Source of the DNA: Pyxidicoccus caerfyrddinensis
GTDB taxonomy: Bacteria; Myxococcota; Myxococcia; Myxococcales; Myxococcaceae
Length of the DNA: 64,000 nt
Reading direction: 5' to 3'
Assembly (NCBI RefSeq): GCF_010894405.1
Contig: NZ_JAAIYA010000001.1
Coordinates: forward strand, 493,341 to 557,340
The notes below the pieces were generated by a model that saw nothing but the letters and a program-made list of their open reading frames with translations, searched no databases and was not told where the DNA came from. Each line of letters starts with the position of its first letter. The first letter of the stretch is position 1. This document shows, in pieces, positions 8,237-17,700 of the stretch. The position numbers and the translations under genes are program-made.

Positions 8237-9466
8237 TCAGTCCCTCCGGTCCGAAAGCAGCGCGCCCAACGTCCGCCGAGCATGCGCGAGGTGCGGCGCC
8301 GCCCGCTGGGGGGGCAGCTCGTCCAGGCGCACCACGCCCGCGTCGAGCAACCCCTCCCCACCGAGTCCCCGTCCACAGGCGGTGGGCACCGCGCGCAAAT
8401 CCACCGGCTGGAGCACGCCCCGCGCGTCCCGGGCGAGCGCGAGCTTCAGCACGGCCCCCGTCTGGCACGCCAGCGTGGGCATGATGCTCAGGAAGTTGCC
8501 CAGCGAGTACGCGATGAGCCCCATCCGCGCGGGCCCGCCCCGGCGCACCTGCGTGGGGCATGTGGCGTCCGCGCCGTCGATGGACACCCACTCCACCGGC
8601 TGGAGGACATGCGGCGAGGAGCCCAGGAGGAGGTCCGCCCCGCGCTCGATGAGCCGCCAGGCGTGCTCGCGCTGGAGGGCCTCGGGCCAGTACTCGTACT
8701 CGAAGCCCCAGTGCGGCATCAGCACCACCAGGTCCGGCCCCACCGCGCGAGCGGCGTCGATGAGCGCGCCCAGCCGATCCCAGTCCGGCGCGTGGAGGGG
8801 GCTGCCCAGCCGCGTCACCGGCACCCCGGCGGGCGGCGCCCCCACGAGGTGGTTGATGTCATACGTCACGGCGGCGATGCCCATCCGCACCCCGTCCACC
8901 TCCAGGGCGGCCACCGCGTCCTCCGGCCGGGGGCCTCCCACGCAGCGGTGCTGGGAGGAGGCCAGCACCGTCCCCCGGGTCCGCTCCAGCCCTTCGGCGC
9001 CCTGGTCGAGCGCGTGGTTGTTGCAGAGGGAGAAGACGCGGTGGCGCGCCGTGCCCTCCCAGGCCGCGAGGTAGTCCGGTGGGGCGTTGTAGTGGAGCGT
9101 CTCGTAGACGAGCCGGGGCACGGGCCGCGCCGGGTCCACCGGCGTCTCCAGGTTGGCGAAGGCCACCGCGTCCCCCGCCATCACCTCCCGGACGCCGGGA
9201 GACAGGGCGCGGTGGAAGCCGCTGCGAATCCACATCATGTCGCCCACGGCGCTCAGCCGGAGCTCCGGCGCGCCCGCGTGCCGCCAGCTCCCCGAGGCGA
9301 GGTGCCGGGCGACTCGCGCGAAGTGCTCCCCGGTTTCGGCCGAGCGCGGCTCCGGCAGGTGCAGGAGGCTCTTGGTGATGTAGCGCAGGTTGAGGTCCCA
9401 CCGGTACAGCGGCCAGCGGCCGTCCTCGTAGCGGATGTCCGCGTACAGCCGGCGCAGGGCGTTCAT
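8237..9466 (-). CDS. CapA-family metallophosphatase-like protein
   Basis: 409 residues. The PGA_cap/CapA signature set is present in order: LRLSAVGDMMW, FANLETP, LCNNHALDQG, LMPHWGFEYEYWP, LLGSSPHVLQPVEW and AYSLGNFLS. CapA enzymes belong to the calcineurin-like fold and were first known from poly-gamma-glutamate capsule production, but the family is widespread with mostly unknown substrates. The ATG at 9466 overlaps the desaturase stop by 4 bases (ATGA), so translation is coupled. The first ~80 residues (TRP/ARG-rich, DLNLRYITKSLLHLPEP) are an extension before the phosphatase core. No capB or capC is near, so capsule synthesis is unlikely; removal of a phosphate or an amide in the operon's pathway is an inference. 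Confidence 0.8.
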   Translation of the reverse strand: MNALRRLYADIRYEDGRWPLYRWDLNLRYITKSLLHLPEPRSAETGEHFARVARHLASGSWRHAGAPELRLSAVGDMMWIRSGFHRALSPGVREVMAGDAVAFANLETPVDPARPVPRLVYETLHYNAPPDYLAAWEGTARHRVFSLCNNHALDQGAEGLERTRGTVLASSQHRCVGGPRPEDAVAALEVDGVRMGIAAVTYDINHLVGAPPAGVPVTRLGSPLHAPDWDRLGALIDAARAVGPDLVVLMPHWGFEYEYWPEALQREHAWRLIERGADLLLGSSPHVLQPVEWVSIDGADATCPTQVRRGGPARMGLIAYSLGNFLSIMPTLACQTGAVLKLALARDARGVLQPVDLRAVPTACGRGLGGEGLLDAGVVRLDELPPQRAAPHLAHARRTLGALLSDRRD

Positions 9467-10443
9467 GGGCGCTTTCGCTCCAGGGTGACGAGTCGCACGT
9501 CCTCCTCCACCACCATGGGGCCGGCCAGGAGGGCCCGCCACATGACGTGGAGGTAGCTGTCGAAGACGGGGGCCCCGCGCGCGAGCAGCTCGGGGCGCAG
9601 GCGCGCGTGCAGCCGCGCGAGGTTGTAGCCGGGCACCCGCGGGTAGAGGTGGTGGTCCAGGTGGTGGTTGAGGCCGTTCCACAGGAAGGTGACGAGCCGG
9701 GTGCTGCGCACCGTCGTCGCGGTGTGGAAGCGGTCGCCGCGCCAGACGTTGGCGTGGTGGTCGGAGATGGACTTGAGCCCGTTGAGGGGGCTGGCGAAGA
9801 GCACCGGCAGCAGCCAGCACTCCACCGCGCCCCCGAGCAGCCCGTGGCCCGCCAGGAGCCAGAAGAGCAGCGCGTAGAAGGCCCCGTAGCCGAGCAGCAC
9901 CCGCGCATGGCGGCGCAGGCGGGCGGCGTCGAAGTGCTGCACCGGGTAGAGGACGTTGAAGTAGACGAGGCTGAGCGGCAGGCCCAGCAGCACGGTGGCG
10001 TAGAAGAGTGCCCACAGCCCGGGCGAGCGGCGGCCCGCGTTGTAGGCGTCAGGGTCCTTCTCGGTGCGGTTCCAGCGGTGGTGCGCGAGGTGGTCGTGCC
10101 GCATCGGCTCGTAGGCGATGCCCACGAGCAGGCTGAGCCCGTTGCCGAAGAGGCGGTTCTGCCAGGGCCTCGGGAAGAGGGTGTCGTGCCACGCGTCGTG
10201 GTCGAGCTGGATGAGCCCCATGACGCCCTGGGCCGCCAGCAGCCACAGGGGCAGCTTCAGCCAGAAGCCGCTGACGTGCGCGAGCCCCACGCCGGCCAGC
10301 CCCCACACGCCCAGGTGGAGGACCGCCATGCCCAGAGCCCGCGCGGGGCGGATGCGCAGCAGCTCCACCAGCTCGTCGCGGGAGGGGCCCGGCCCGGCGG
10401 GGGCAGCGGGTGAAGCGCAGACGGGGGCGAGGGCGGGCTGCAT
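9463..10443 (-). CDS. Membrane fatty acid desaturase
   Basis: 326 residues with the three histidine boxes of membrane-bound desaturases/hydroxylases: HDAWH at ~92-96, HDHLAHHRWN at ~115-124 and HHLDHHLYP at ~259-267, spaced by hydrophobic segments (LLAAQGVMGLIQL, LLGYGAFYALLFWLLAG). These bind the diiron centre that introduces a double bond or hydroxyl into an acyl chain in the inner membrane. Third gene from the 3' end of the six-gene operon: its stop overlaps the CapA-like start and its ATG is 7 bases after the methyltransferase stop. Regiochemistry cannot be deduced. Confidence 0.85.
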   Translation of the reverse strand: MQPALAPVCASPAAPAGPGPSRDELVELLRIRPARALGMAVLHLGVWGLAGVGLAHVSGFWLKLPLWLLAAQGVMGLIQLDHDAWHDTLFPRPWQNRLFGNGLSLLVGIAYEPMRHDHLAHHRWNRTEKDPDAYNAGRRSPGLWALFYATVLLGLPLSLVYFNVLYPVQHFDAARLRRHARVLLGYGAFYALLFWLLAGHGLLGGAVECWLLPVLFASPLNGLKSISDHHANVWRGDRFHTATTVRSTRLVTFLWNGLNHHLDHHLYPRVPGYNLARLHARLRPELLARGAPVFDSYLHVMWRALLAGPMVVEEDVRLVTLERKRP

Positions 10444-10450
10444 GGGGCCT

Positions 10451-11062
10451 TTAGAGGTAGCGGGGGACGCGCTGGCGGTAGCGCGCGTAGGCCTCGCCGA
10501 GGCGGGCGGAGAGGTAGCGCTCCTCCTGGAGCACCAGCCCGTGGAACAGCCCCCCCAGCCCCGCGCACGCCCCGAGCGTCACCAGCGACGGAGCCCAGAG
10601 CGAGGCGCCCACGAGGTACAGGTAGGAGAAGACGTAGATGGGGTTGCGCGAGTAGCGGTGGAGTCCTCTCTCGTGCAGCACGGGCGGGGCCTCCCCCGCG
10701 TCCACGCCGATGCGGAACGTCGCGCCCATGCCGTACTGCGCCGCCAGCATGCCCACCAGCCCGAGCACGCCCAGCGCCCAGCCCACCTCCGGCGGAAGGG
10801 CCAGCAGGGGCCGGCCCCAGGGCAGCTCGGACCAGCGCGGCCAGAGCGCCGCCGCCACCACCGAGCCAGCCCACACCAGCGAGGCGCCGCTGATGCGCCG
10901 CGTGAGGCGCGTGTGGGCGGAGTCGGCCCCGGTGCTCCGGTAGGCCAGCGGGCTGCGGCCGAAGCGCAGGCGGTAGACGAGGCTGGAGCCCAGGTGCCCC
11001 AGCAGCAGGTGCAGCGAGATGAAGCCCAGGTAGAGCGCGGGCGCGTCGCGAAGCCCCTTCAT
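10451..11062 (-). CDS. Isoprenylcysteine carboxyl methyltransferase-family (ICMT/PEMT-like) integral membrane methyltransferase
   Basis: 203 residues with about five membrane segments. The C-terminal signature is visible: GLHRYSRNPIYVFSYLYLVG, then EERYLSARLGEAYARYRQRVPRYL split by a hydrophobic helix, matching the RNPxY and EE…Y…Y…VPR pattern that binds S-adenosylmethionine. The family O- or N-methylates membrane-associated substrates. The ATG overlaps the preceding gene's stop by 4 bases (ATGA). In this operon it may cap a carboxylate or amine on the acylated product; that is inference. Confidence 0.8.
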   Translation of the reverse strand: MKGLRDAPALYLGFISLHLLLGHLGSSLVYRLRFGRSPLAYRSTGADSAHTRLTRRISGASLVWAGSVVAAALWPRWSELPWGRPLLALPPEVGWALGVLGLVGMLAAQYGMGATFRIGVDAGEAPPVLHERGLHRYSRNPIYVFSYLYLVGASLWAPSLVTLGACAGLGGLFHGLVLQEERYLSARLGEAYARYRQRVPRYL

Positions 11063-12333
11063 GGTCCCACCACCTCCGCCGGAAGCCCGAAGCCCGAGGA
11101 CGCCCAGCCCGCAAGCTGCTCGGTGAAGTCGCGCAGCTCGCCCCGGGTCCACAGTCCCTCGAACGTCGCAGTGTTGATGTTGAGCGTGTCGCCAAAGCCC
11201 AGGCCCGTCGCGCCCCAGGTGGCCGTGTGGCTGCGCATGGAGTGGATGCGGAAGGGCGCGTCCACGAAGTGCTTGTCGAGCCGCCCCAGGTAGGTCGCCA
11301 CCAGCGTGTTGGTGCGGGGCTCGGCCACCAGCCCGGGGCGCGCGTTGCGCCGCAGCACGGGCCCCGGGGCGAGCCGCGCCACCGCCATGCACTCCAGCGC
11401 CGTCGTCCAGTGCACGCCCTCGTCGAGCACGCGCCGCAGCGCCTCGCGCACCAGCGCCGCCAGGGCGGGCGCGTCCTCCAGCCGGGCGCGGACCTCCCGC
11501 AGGGGAAGCTCCAGCGGCACCGTCGAGCAGCCGTTGCCCAGCATCCGCCCCAGCCCCAGCATGCGCCGCAGGTCCACCGGCACCCGCAGGCGGATGAGCC
11601 CGTCCTTCGTGGGCTCGCGCAGCGCGACGCCCGCCAGCAGCGCGGCGAAGAAGACCTCCGAGGCCTGGACGTCCGTGCGGCCCGCCGGGAGTGTCAGGCG
11701 CGCCGTCGCCATCAACGAGCGGCCCGCGGTGTCTCCACTGCGGCGCAGGCCCAGGCCCCGCTGCGCGAGGAGCCGGCGGCGGGGGCTCGCGAGGCCCAGC
11801 ACCCGGCCCGGCCCGCGCAGCGCCGCGAGCAGCACCTTGCCATCCGTCAGCGTCGAGGGGCCCAGCGGGGGCGACTCCGACGCGCGCCCCGCGCAGTGCA
11901 GCCAGAGCCGCTCCAGCAGGTGGGCGAGCGCCTTGGCGTCCCCAATCGCGTGGTGGAGCTGGATGGCGAGCAGCCACGGGCCCGGCGCGCCATCGGCCAG
12001 GGGGTGGAGGTGCAGCCGCAGCGGCACGTCGCTCGCGAGGTCCACCCGGGTGTTGATGACCCGCGTCACCGCCTCGGGCTCGTCCAGCGGCTCGGCGCCT
12101 TCCAGCAGGGCCGCGTCCACCGCCTCGTCCGTGCGCGGTGCGGGCACCCACGCACCGCGCGCGTCGTCCCAGGCCACGTTGAGGCGCTCGCTCTCGCGCA
12201 CCAGGGCGCGCAAGGCCCCGCGCAGCCGCGCCACGTCGGGCCGCGCGTCGATGCGCAGCAGCACCGTGGCCCAGATGGTGGCCACCTCGCCGTCCAGCCG
12301 CGCGAGGAGCGTGTCTACGAAGTTCGCGCGCAT
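11059..12333 (-). CDS. Condensation-domain / wax-ester-synthase-like acyltransferase
   Basis: 424 residues from the ATG at 12333 (GGTGGAG just upstream); an in-frame ATG at 12345 is equally possible. The key motif is LHHAIGDAKAL, the HHxxxD catalytic signature of NRPS condensation domains and WS/DGAT enzymes, with Ala replacing the usual Gly after Asp. Further along, QASEVFFAALLAGVALR resembles the second structural motif of the fold. The protein is stand-alone with no carrier or adenylation domain. It would join an acyl group to an amine or alcohol. The gene overlaps the upstream gene by 19 bases and the downstream one by 4. Confidence 0.72.
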   Translation of the reverse strand: MRANFVDTLLARLDGEVATIWATVLLRIDARPDVARLRGALRALVRESERLNVAWDDARGAWVPAPRTDEAVDAALLEGAEPLDEPEAVTRVINTRVDLASDVPLRLHLHPLADGAPGPWLLAIQLHHAIGDAKALAHLLERLWLHCAGRASESPPLGPSTLTDGKVLLAALRGPGRVLGLASPRRRLLAQRGLGLRRSGDTAGRSLMATARLTLPAGRTDVQASEVFFAALLAGVALREPTKDGLIRLRVPVDLRRMLGLGRMLGNGCSTVPLELPLREVRARLEDAPALAALVREALRRVLDEGVHWTTALECMAVARLAPGPVLRRNARPGLVAEPRTNTLVATYLGRLDKHFVDAPFRIHSMRSHTATWGATGLGFGDTLNINTATFEGLWTRGELRDFTEQLAGWASSGFGLPAEVVGP

Positions 12334-13364
12334 CGCTCCACCCATCCGCTCCACAGGGCGCGGGCCGCCTCGCCGTCCAGCCGCGCCCGCCCCACCGCCT
12401 CGCGCGCCCGCTCCGGCGCCGGCAGGTGCTGGAAGACGATGTCGTCGGGCGCGTCCAGGCGCGGGCGGAGGCCCGTCGGCAGGTAGCCCGCCGCGAGGAG
12501 CACGGGCGTGGCCTCGGCCACCCGCTGGGGCTCGCCCATGGACAGGTGGACGAGGTCCACGCGCGCCCGCGAGGACGGGAGCGCCGTGGCCCCCTGCCCT
12601 TCCCCGGCAGGCCCCACCAGCTCCCGCCGTTCGAGCCGCAGGGACTCGTTCCAGTCGAGCGGGCGCAGCACGAGGCCCCCGGCGCGAGGGCGGCGCTCCA
12701 GCGGCGTCAGCTCCACCGTCCCCGGCAGGCCCGAGGCGGCGAGGATGGACGCGAGCCACTCCCCCCACGGCCCCGCGGGCAGGAAGCGCCGGCGCGGAGG
12801 CAGCGGCGCGAGCACCGTCGTCATCGCCAGCGCCTGCATCGGCAGGCCCGAGCCCTCCACCCCCACCAGCGTCTCCCCCTCGGTGTAGTCGACGATGAGG
12901 CCCACCGGCACGGCCCGCATGAAGCGCGACGCGTAGCGCTGCGCCATGAGGTGCAGCGTGGACGTCTGCTGGTGCAGGAAGCCCACGCGCGCCTCGAGCA
13001 GCTCCAGGAGGTGGCTCCACAGCCGCTCGTGCTCGGAGCGGTCCATGGAGGTGCGCCGGCCAGGCAGGGCCATGGAGAGCCCCGAGTCCAGGGAGTCCCG
13101 CCCCGGCTTGCACCACAGCCCCGTGTGCCAGAGGAGCGTGCCCTGGACGTCGAACTCCCCCAGGCTGAGCAGCGCGCCGGCCCTCCAGAGCCGCAAGGCC
13201 CCTCCAGGCTCATGGAGGAAGCGGTAGGAGTAGCTCCCGGCGTAGCGCGCGTGGAGCAGCTCGCGCAGCGCGGGCTCATCGGGCTCCGCCAGCCAGCGGG
13301 TGTGCTCGCTGGGCTGGGCGGCGCGAAGGCCGTCAAAAGGGGTGGCGGCGCATTCACTGCACAT
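12315..13364 (-). CDS. Probable GNAT-like two-domain acyltransferase, first gene of the six-gene operon
   Basis: 349 residues. The order of elements resembles GNAT proteins that start RYGYSY: SYSYRFLHEPG near residue 44, GALLSLGEFDVQG, then DSGLSMALPGRR, ELLEARVGFLHQQTSTLHLM and VGLIVDY, with a later PLPPRR segment. The acetyl-CoA loop (normally R/Q-x-x-G-x-G/A) is not clear, so activity may be lost or altered. Four Cys lie near the N-terminus (CSEC) and middle. I would not exclude an unrelated fold. It overlaps the condensation-like gene by 19 bases and begins the operon, with the likely promoter in the 463 bases upstream. Confidence 0.5.
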   Translation of the reverse strand: MCSECAATPFDGLRAAQPSEHTRWLAEPDEPALRELLHARYAGSYSYRFLHEPGGALRLWRAGALLSLGEFDVQGTLLWHTGLWCKPGRDSLDSGLSMALPGRRTSMDRSEHERLWSHLLELLEARVGFLHQQTSTLHLMAQRYASRFMRAVPVGLIVDYTEGETLVGVEGSGLPMQALAMTTVLAPLPPRRRFLPAGPWGEWLASILAASGLPGTVELTPLERRPRAGGLVLRPLDWNESLRLERRELVGPAGEGQGATALPSSRARVDLVHLSMGEPQRVAEATPVLLAAGYLPTGLRPRLDAPDDIVFQHLPAPERAREAVGRARLDGEAARALWSGWVERCARTS

Positions 13365-13827
13365 GGAGCGTCAGCAATGCACCAACAGGGCCAGCCGGGA
13401 AGCCTCCCTCCTTCCGCGGGGATGGGCCCGGCCGCCGCCCCGCGCCCCCACCGGGTGTGCAGCCCGCTGCACGAGGTGGAGTGCTCGGCTGCACAGGCGG
13501 CAAGCGCCTGCCCGGCCGTGCATCCCCGGCGCCCTCAGTGGGGCCCGGCGTCACGCGAGTGCGCGGAGAGCGTACGCACCACCACGGAACGGCACTCCTT
13601 GCAGACGACGCCCGCGCGCTCCCAGTGCACCTGCCTCCCTCAAGCGGGGGCGGAGCCGGGGCTAGAGGAGGAGTGCCCGACCCCCTCCCCTTCGCCCCAT
13701 GCGTTCCGCAAGAGCGCCTGATCGCCGGTTCCGGCGGAGCCCTGGGACAACGCAATCACCTCCGGCCCCGTTCGTAGGGCAGCGAACAGCAATGACACAT
13801 CAATAGGGCCCACACCTTGGTGATTCG
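13365..13827. other. Intergenic region between divergent units
   Basis: These 463 bases separate the minus-strand operon from the plus-strand ABC transporter genes. They are GC-rich to about 13740 and then shift to the more balanced composition of the ABC genes. No convincing ORF, repeat or hairpin was seen. Promoters for both units should lie here; I could not place a -35/-10 pair with confidence. Confidence 0.4.
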
Positions 13828-14706
13828 ATGCTCGAACTGAACAACGTCAGCCATGTCTATGGCAACGGCACGCGCGCGCTCGACGGTGTTTCCTTGAGCA
13901 TTCCACGCGGCATGTACGGCCTGTTGGGGCCGAACGGCGCCGGCAAATCGACGTTGATGCGGACCCTCGCAACGCTCCAGGCCCCGACTGGGGGCAGCAT
14001 CCGCTTCGGCGACATCGACGTGATTGCCGAGCCCGAGAAATTGCGGCGCACGCTCGGCTATCTCCCCCAGGATTTCGGTGTGTATCCCCGGGTCTCGGCC
14101 TACGACATGCTCGACCACATGGCGGTGCTGAAAGGCATCTCCTCGGCATCCGACAGGAAGGCGACGGTCGAAAGCCTGCTGAACCAGGTCAACCTCTGGT
14201 CGGTGCGCAAGAAGGCACTGGCCGGCTTTTCCGGTGGCATGCGGCAGCGCTTCGGCATCGCCCAGGCGCTGATCGGCAATCCCGAGCTGATCATCGTCGA
14301 TGAACCCACCGCCGGCCTCGACCCCGAAGAGCGCAACCGCTTCCTCAATCTGCTGGCCGAGATTGGCGAGAATGTAGTGGTGCTCCTGTCCACGCACATC
14401 GTCGAGGACGTCGCCGACCTCTGCCCGCGCATGGCGGTGCTGGCCGGCGGCCGGATACAGCTGGAAGGCGCGCCGCTCGAGCTCATCCAAGGCAGCCGCG
14501 GCCGAATCTGGATGAAGGCGCTCGAGCGAGCTGACCTCGAGCGGCACAAGGCGCAGTACGAGGTCATCTCGACGCGGCTGTTCGCCGGGCGAACGGTGGT
14601 TCACGTCCTTTCCGATATGGACCCGGGCAACGGCTTCACCGCCGTCGAGGGAGACCTGGAGGACGTCTACTTCGCCACCCTCGCCCCCTCCCGCCGCGCA
14701 GCCTGA
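13828..14706 (+). CDS. ABC transporter ATP-binding protein
   Basis: 292 residues with all nucleotide-binding elements: Walker A GPNGAGKST (~35-43), signature FSGGMRQR (~133-140), Walker B LIIVDEPTAGLD (~152-163) and the switch His in STHIVEDV (~188). It powers the permease/peptidase encoded 8 bases downstream. The codon choice (aat, gat, ttg, tat) is visibly less GC-biased than flanking genes, and homologues of this pair are familiar from Alphaproteobacteria and Xanthomonadales. The start is the ATG at 13828 with only a weak ribosome-binding site. Confidence 0.9.
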   Translation: MLELNNVSHVYGNGTRALDGVSLSIPRGMYGLLGPNGAGKSTLMRTLATLQAPTGGSIRFGDIDVIAEPEKLRRTLGYLPQDFGVYPRVSAYDMLDHMAVLKGISSASDRKATVESLLNQVNLWSVRKKALAGFSGGMRQRFGIAQALIGNPELIIVDEPTAGLDPEERNRFLNLLAEIGENVVVLLSTHIVEDVADLCPRMAVLAGGRIQLEGAPLELIQGSRGRIWMKALERADLERHKAQYEVISTRLFAGRTVVHVLSDMDPGNGFTAVEGDLEDVYFATLAPSRRAA

Positions 14707-14714
14707 GGGACGAC

Positions 14715-17700
14715 ATGCTCGGCCAGATCGCCGCCTTCGAATTCCGCTACCAGGTCAACAGCCCCCTTTTCAGAGCGGTCGCGGCCCTCTGCTTCCTGGC
14801 CGCTTTCGGCGACATGGCGGTGGTAAAGCTCGTGACCCCTGGGGGCGGGAATGTCCTGTTCAACAGCCCGCACTCCATCATCGTGTCTCACCTCGTCGTG
14901 TCGCTCGTCTTCCTGTTCGTAGGCGCCGCCTTTGTGTCAAACGTCATCGTGCGCGACGATCAGACCGGGTTCGGCCCCATCGTCCGCTCCACCCGGATCG
15001 CGAAATTCGATTATCTGTTTGGCCGCTTTCTCGGCGCGTTCGCTGTCGGTGCACTGGTCGTAGCGACCGTTACACTCGGCTCATGGCTCGGCACGCTGAT
15101 GCCTTTCGCCAATCAGGAGATGCTCGGGCCCAACCGTCTCTCCGCTTGGGCTTATGGCTATGGCCTGTTCGCGCTGCCGAACGCGCTCATCATTTCGGCG
15201 ATTCTTTTTGCGCTCGCCACCGCAACGCGCTCGACCGCTGGGACCTTCATCGGGGTGGTCGGCCTCCTCTTCCTCTACCTCTTCTCGCAGAGGCTGATGG
15301 AGGACCAGCCACAGCTCCTCAATTTCCGTGTGCTTGCCGATCCTTTGGGAATGTCCGCCTATATGGCGAGCTCGCGCTATTTCACGGCGGCCGAGCTCAA
15401 CGCCGGCCGGGTCCCCGTGACGGACCTGATGCTGCTGAGCAGGCTGCTCTGGGTCGGAGTGTCGATCGCCCTTCTGGCGCTGGCCCATCACCGATTCCGG
15501 TTTTCAGATCGGGGTGTGTCGCGGCGACAGCAGCGCAAGCTCCGGCGACAGGGGGCAATGGAAGCGCCTTCTTCCGCGGCCGGTCCAGTCACGCAATTCA
15601 CCCGGCTGGCGGAACCGCGCTTTGACAGCCGCACCGCTCTTGCGCAGTTCGTCGCCCGCGCCGCGATGGAAGCGCGCTACATCTTCAAGAGCCCCGTCTT
15701 CCTGATTCTTCTCACCATTGCCTTCGCCTTCACGCTTCCGAGTCTGTGGACCGCTTCGGGTTGGATGGGCGTGGCGCTCCATCCGCTCACCTCGGTCTCC
15801 GTGCCGATCATCAAGGCAAGCTTCGACACGCTCCTGATCATCATCGCCACCTATTACGGCGGCGAGCTCGTGTGGCGCGAGCGCGAACGGAAGATACACG
15901 AGCTCATCGATGCGACGCCGCTTCCGGCATGGGCCTTGATGCTCCCGAAGATGCTCGGCCTGGCGCTGGTCCTGTTCACGACGCTGCTCGTCGGCATGGC
16001 GGTCGGCATCCTCGTGCAGCTGCTGAAGGGCGGCGTGGAGCTCGCGCCCGGCCAATATCTGCTCTGGTATCTCCTTCCGGGTGGAGTGGACGTCGTTCTG
16101 ATCGCGGTGCTCGCGGTTTTCGTCCAGGCGCTCAGCCCCAGCAAATATGCCGGCTGGGGCGTGATGGTTCTCTACATCATCCTTCTGTTTTTCGGGCCCA
16201 CACTGGGACTCGAGCATCCCCTCTTCCTCTATGGCAACGTCCCCGCCGTGCCTCTGTCCGACATGACCGGCACCGGCAACTTCTGGACGGCGGCCTGGTG
16301 GTTCCGGCTGTTCTGGGCTGCGACGGCGGCGCTGCTTCTGGTCGCTGTGCACCTGCTCTGGCCGCGCGGCACCGAACAGCGCTTGAAGCCGCGGCTGCGT
16401 CAGATTCCCGCGCGATGGACCGGCAGGACCGGACGGGTGACCATCGCGGCGACTGCCCTCTTCGTGCTGAGTGGATCCTGGATTGTCTACAATACGCTCA
16501 TCCGGAACGACTTTCGCACCGGGGATTCGCAGCGGTACCTCGCCGAATATGAAAAGCGTTTCTTCCGCTACGCACCCTTGCCACAACCGGTGGTCAGGCA
16601 TGTCGAGCTCGACGTAGCGCTCTATCCCGAGGAGGTCCGCGCGGAGGTGCGTGGCGGCTACCGGCTCGTCAACGAGACGGAGTCGCCGATCGAATCGGTC
16701 CACGTGCGCCTCATGAATCTCGATCTCGACCTCGTCGACATCGATTTTCCGGCGGCGCGGCTGGAACGGAATGACGAGGAGTTCGGCTACCGCATCTATC
16801 GTCTTGATGCGCCGATGCAGCCGGGGGAAGCACGCTCGTTCGCCTTCCGAACCCGCCGGGAGCAGGTCGGTTTCCGGGCCTCCGGCACCGAGACGGGAAT
16901 CGCACCGAACGGTACCGATCTCGACAGCCTCGAGCTGACGCCGCGCATCGGCATGAGCGATGTCGGACTGATTGAAGAGCCGGCCGCGCGCCGCCAATAC
17001 GGTCTTCCGGAACGGCAGCCGCTCCCGCGGCTGGACGATCTGGCGGCCACGAAAGTCATACCTGGCGGCGACGCCAGCTGGACCACCGCGGATATCACCA
17101 TCTCGACCCCCGCTGATCAGATCCCGATCGCCCCCGGCAAGAGGGTGTCCGAGCAGGTGCAAGACGGCCGTCGGATCGCGCGGTTCGTGTCCGACACGCC
17201 CATCAAGAATTTCTTTTCAATCCTGTCGGGCCGCTATGCCGTCAGAAGGCAGACTCACGCGGGTGTCGAACACTCGGTCTACTTCCACCCCGCGCATCAC
17301 TGGAATGTCGACCGCATGATGACGGCGATGCGGACCTCCATCGATTATTACAGCCAGGCCTTCGGTCCCTATCAGTTCGACCAGGCACGGATCATCGAGA
17401 CTCCCGTCTACCGGCAAGGCGGCCAGGCCTTTGCGCACACCATCCCTGTTTCCGAAACGGGCAGCTTCGCCATGGACCTCCGGGATCCGGAAGCGTTCGA
17501 CATGGTCAGCATGCTCACCGCCCACGAGCTTGCGCACCAATGGTGGGGGCATCAGGTGCTGGGCGCCCGGATGCAGGGCGCCGGGCTGTTGTACGAAACG
17601 CTTGCTCAATATTCCGCGCTGATGGTGATGAAGAGGATTCAGGGCGAGGACAAGATCCGCCGTTTCCTGCAGTTTCAGCTCGATCGTTATCTGAGCGGCC

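Noticed and set aside
8237-9466. A capsule (poly-gamma-glutamate) synthesis locus because of the CapA-like gene
   Set aside because: No capB, capC or capE homologue is nearby, and the family is widely used outside capsule synthesis.
8237-10015. A long minus-strand open frame running far upstream of the CapA-like start, overlapping the desaturase gene
   Set aside because: High GC keeps alternative frames open. The desaturase frame carries all three histidine boxes, whereas the upstream extension is Arg/Pro/Ala low complexity; the CapA gene begins at the ATGA overlap at 9466.
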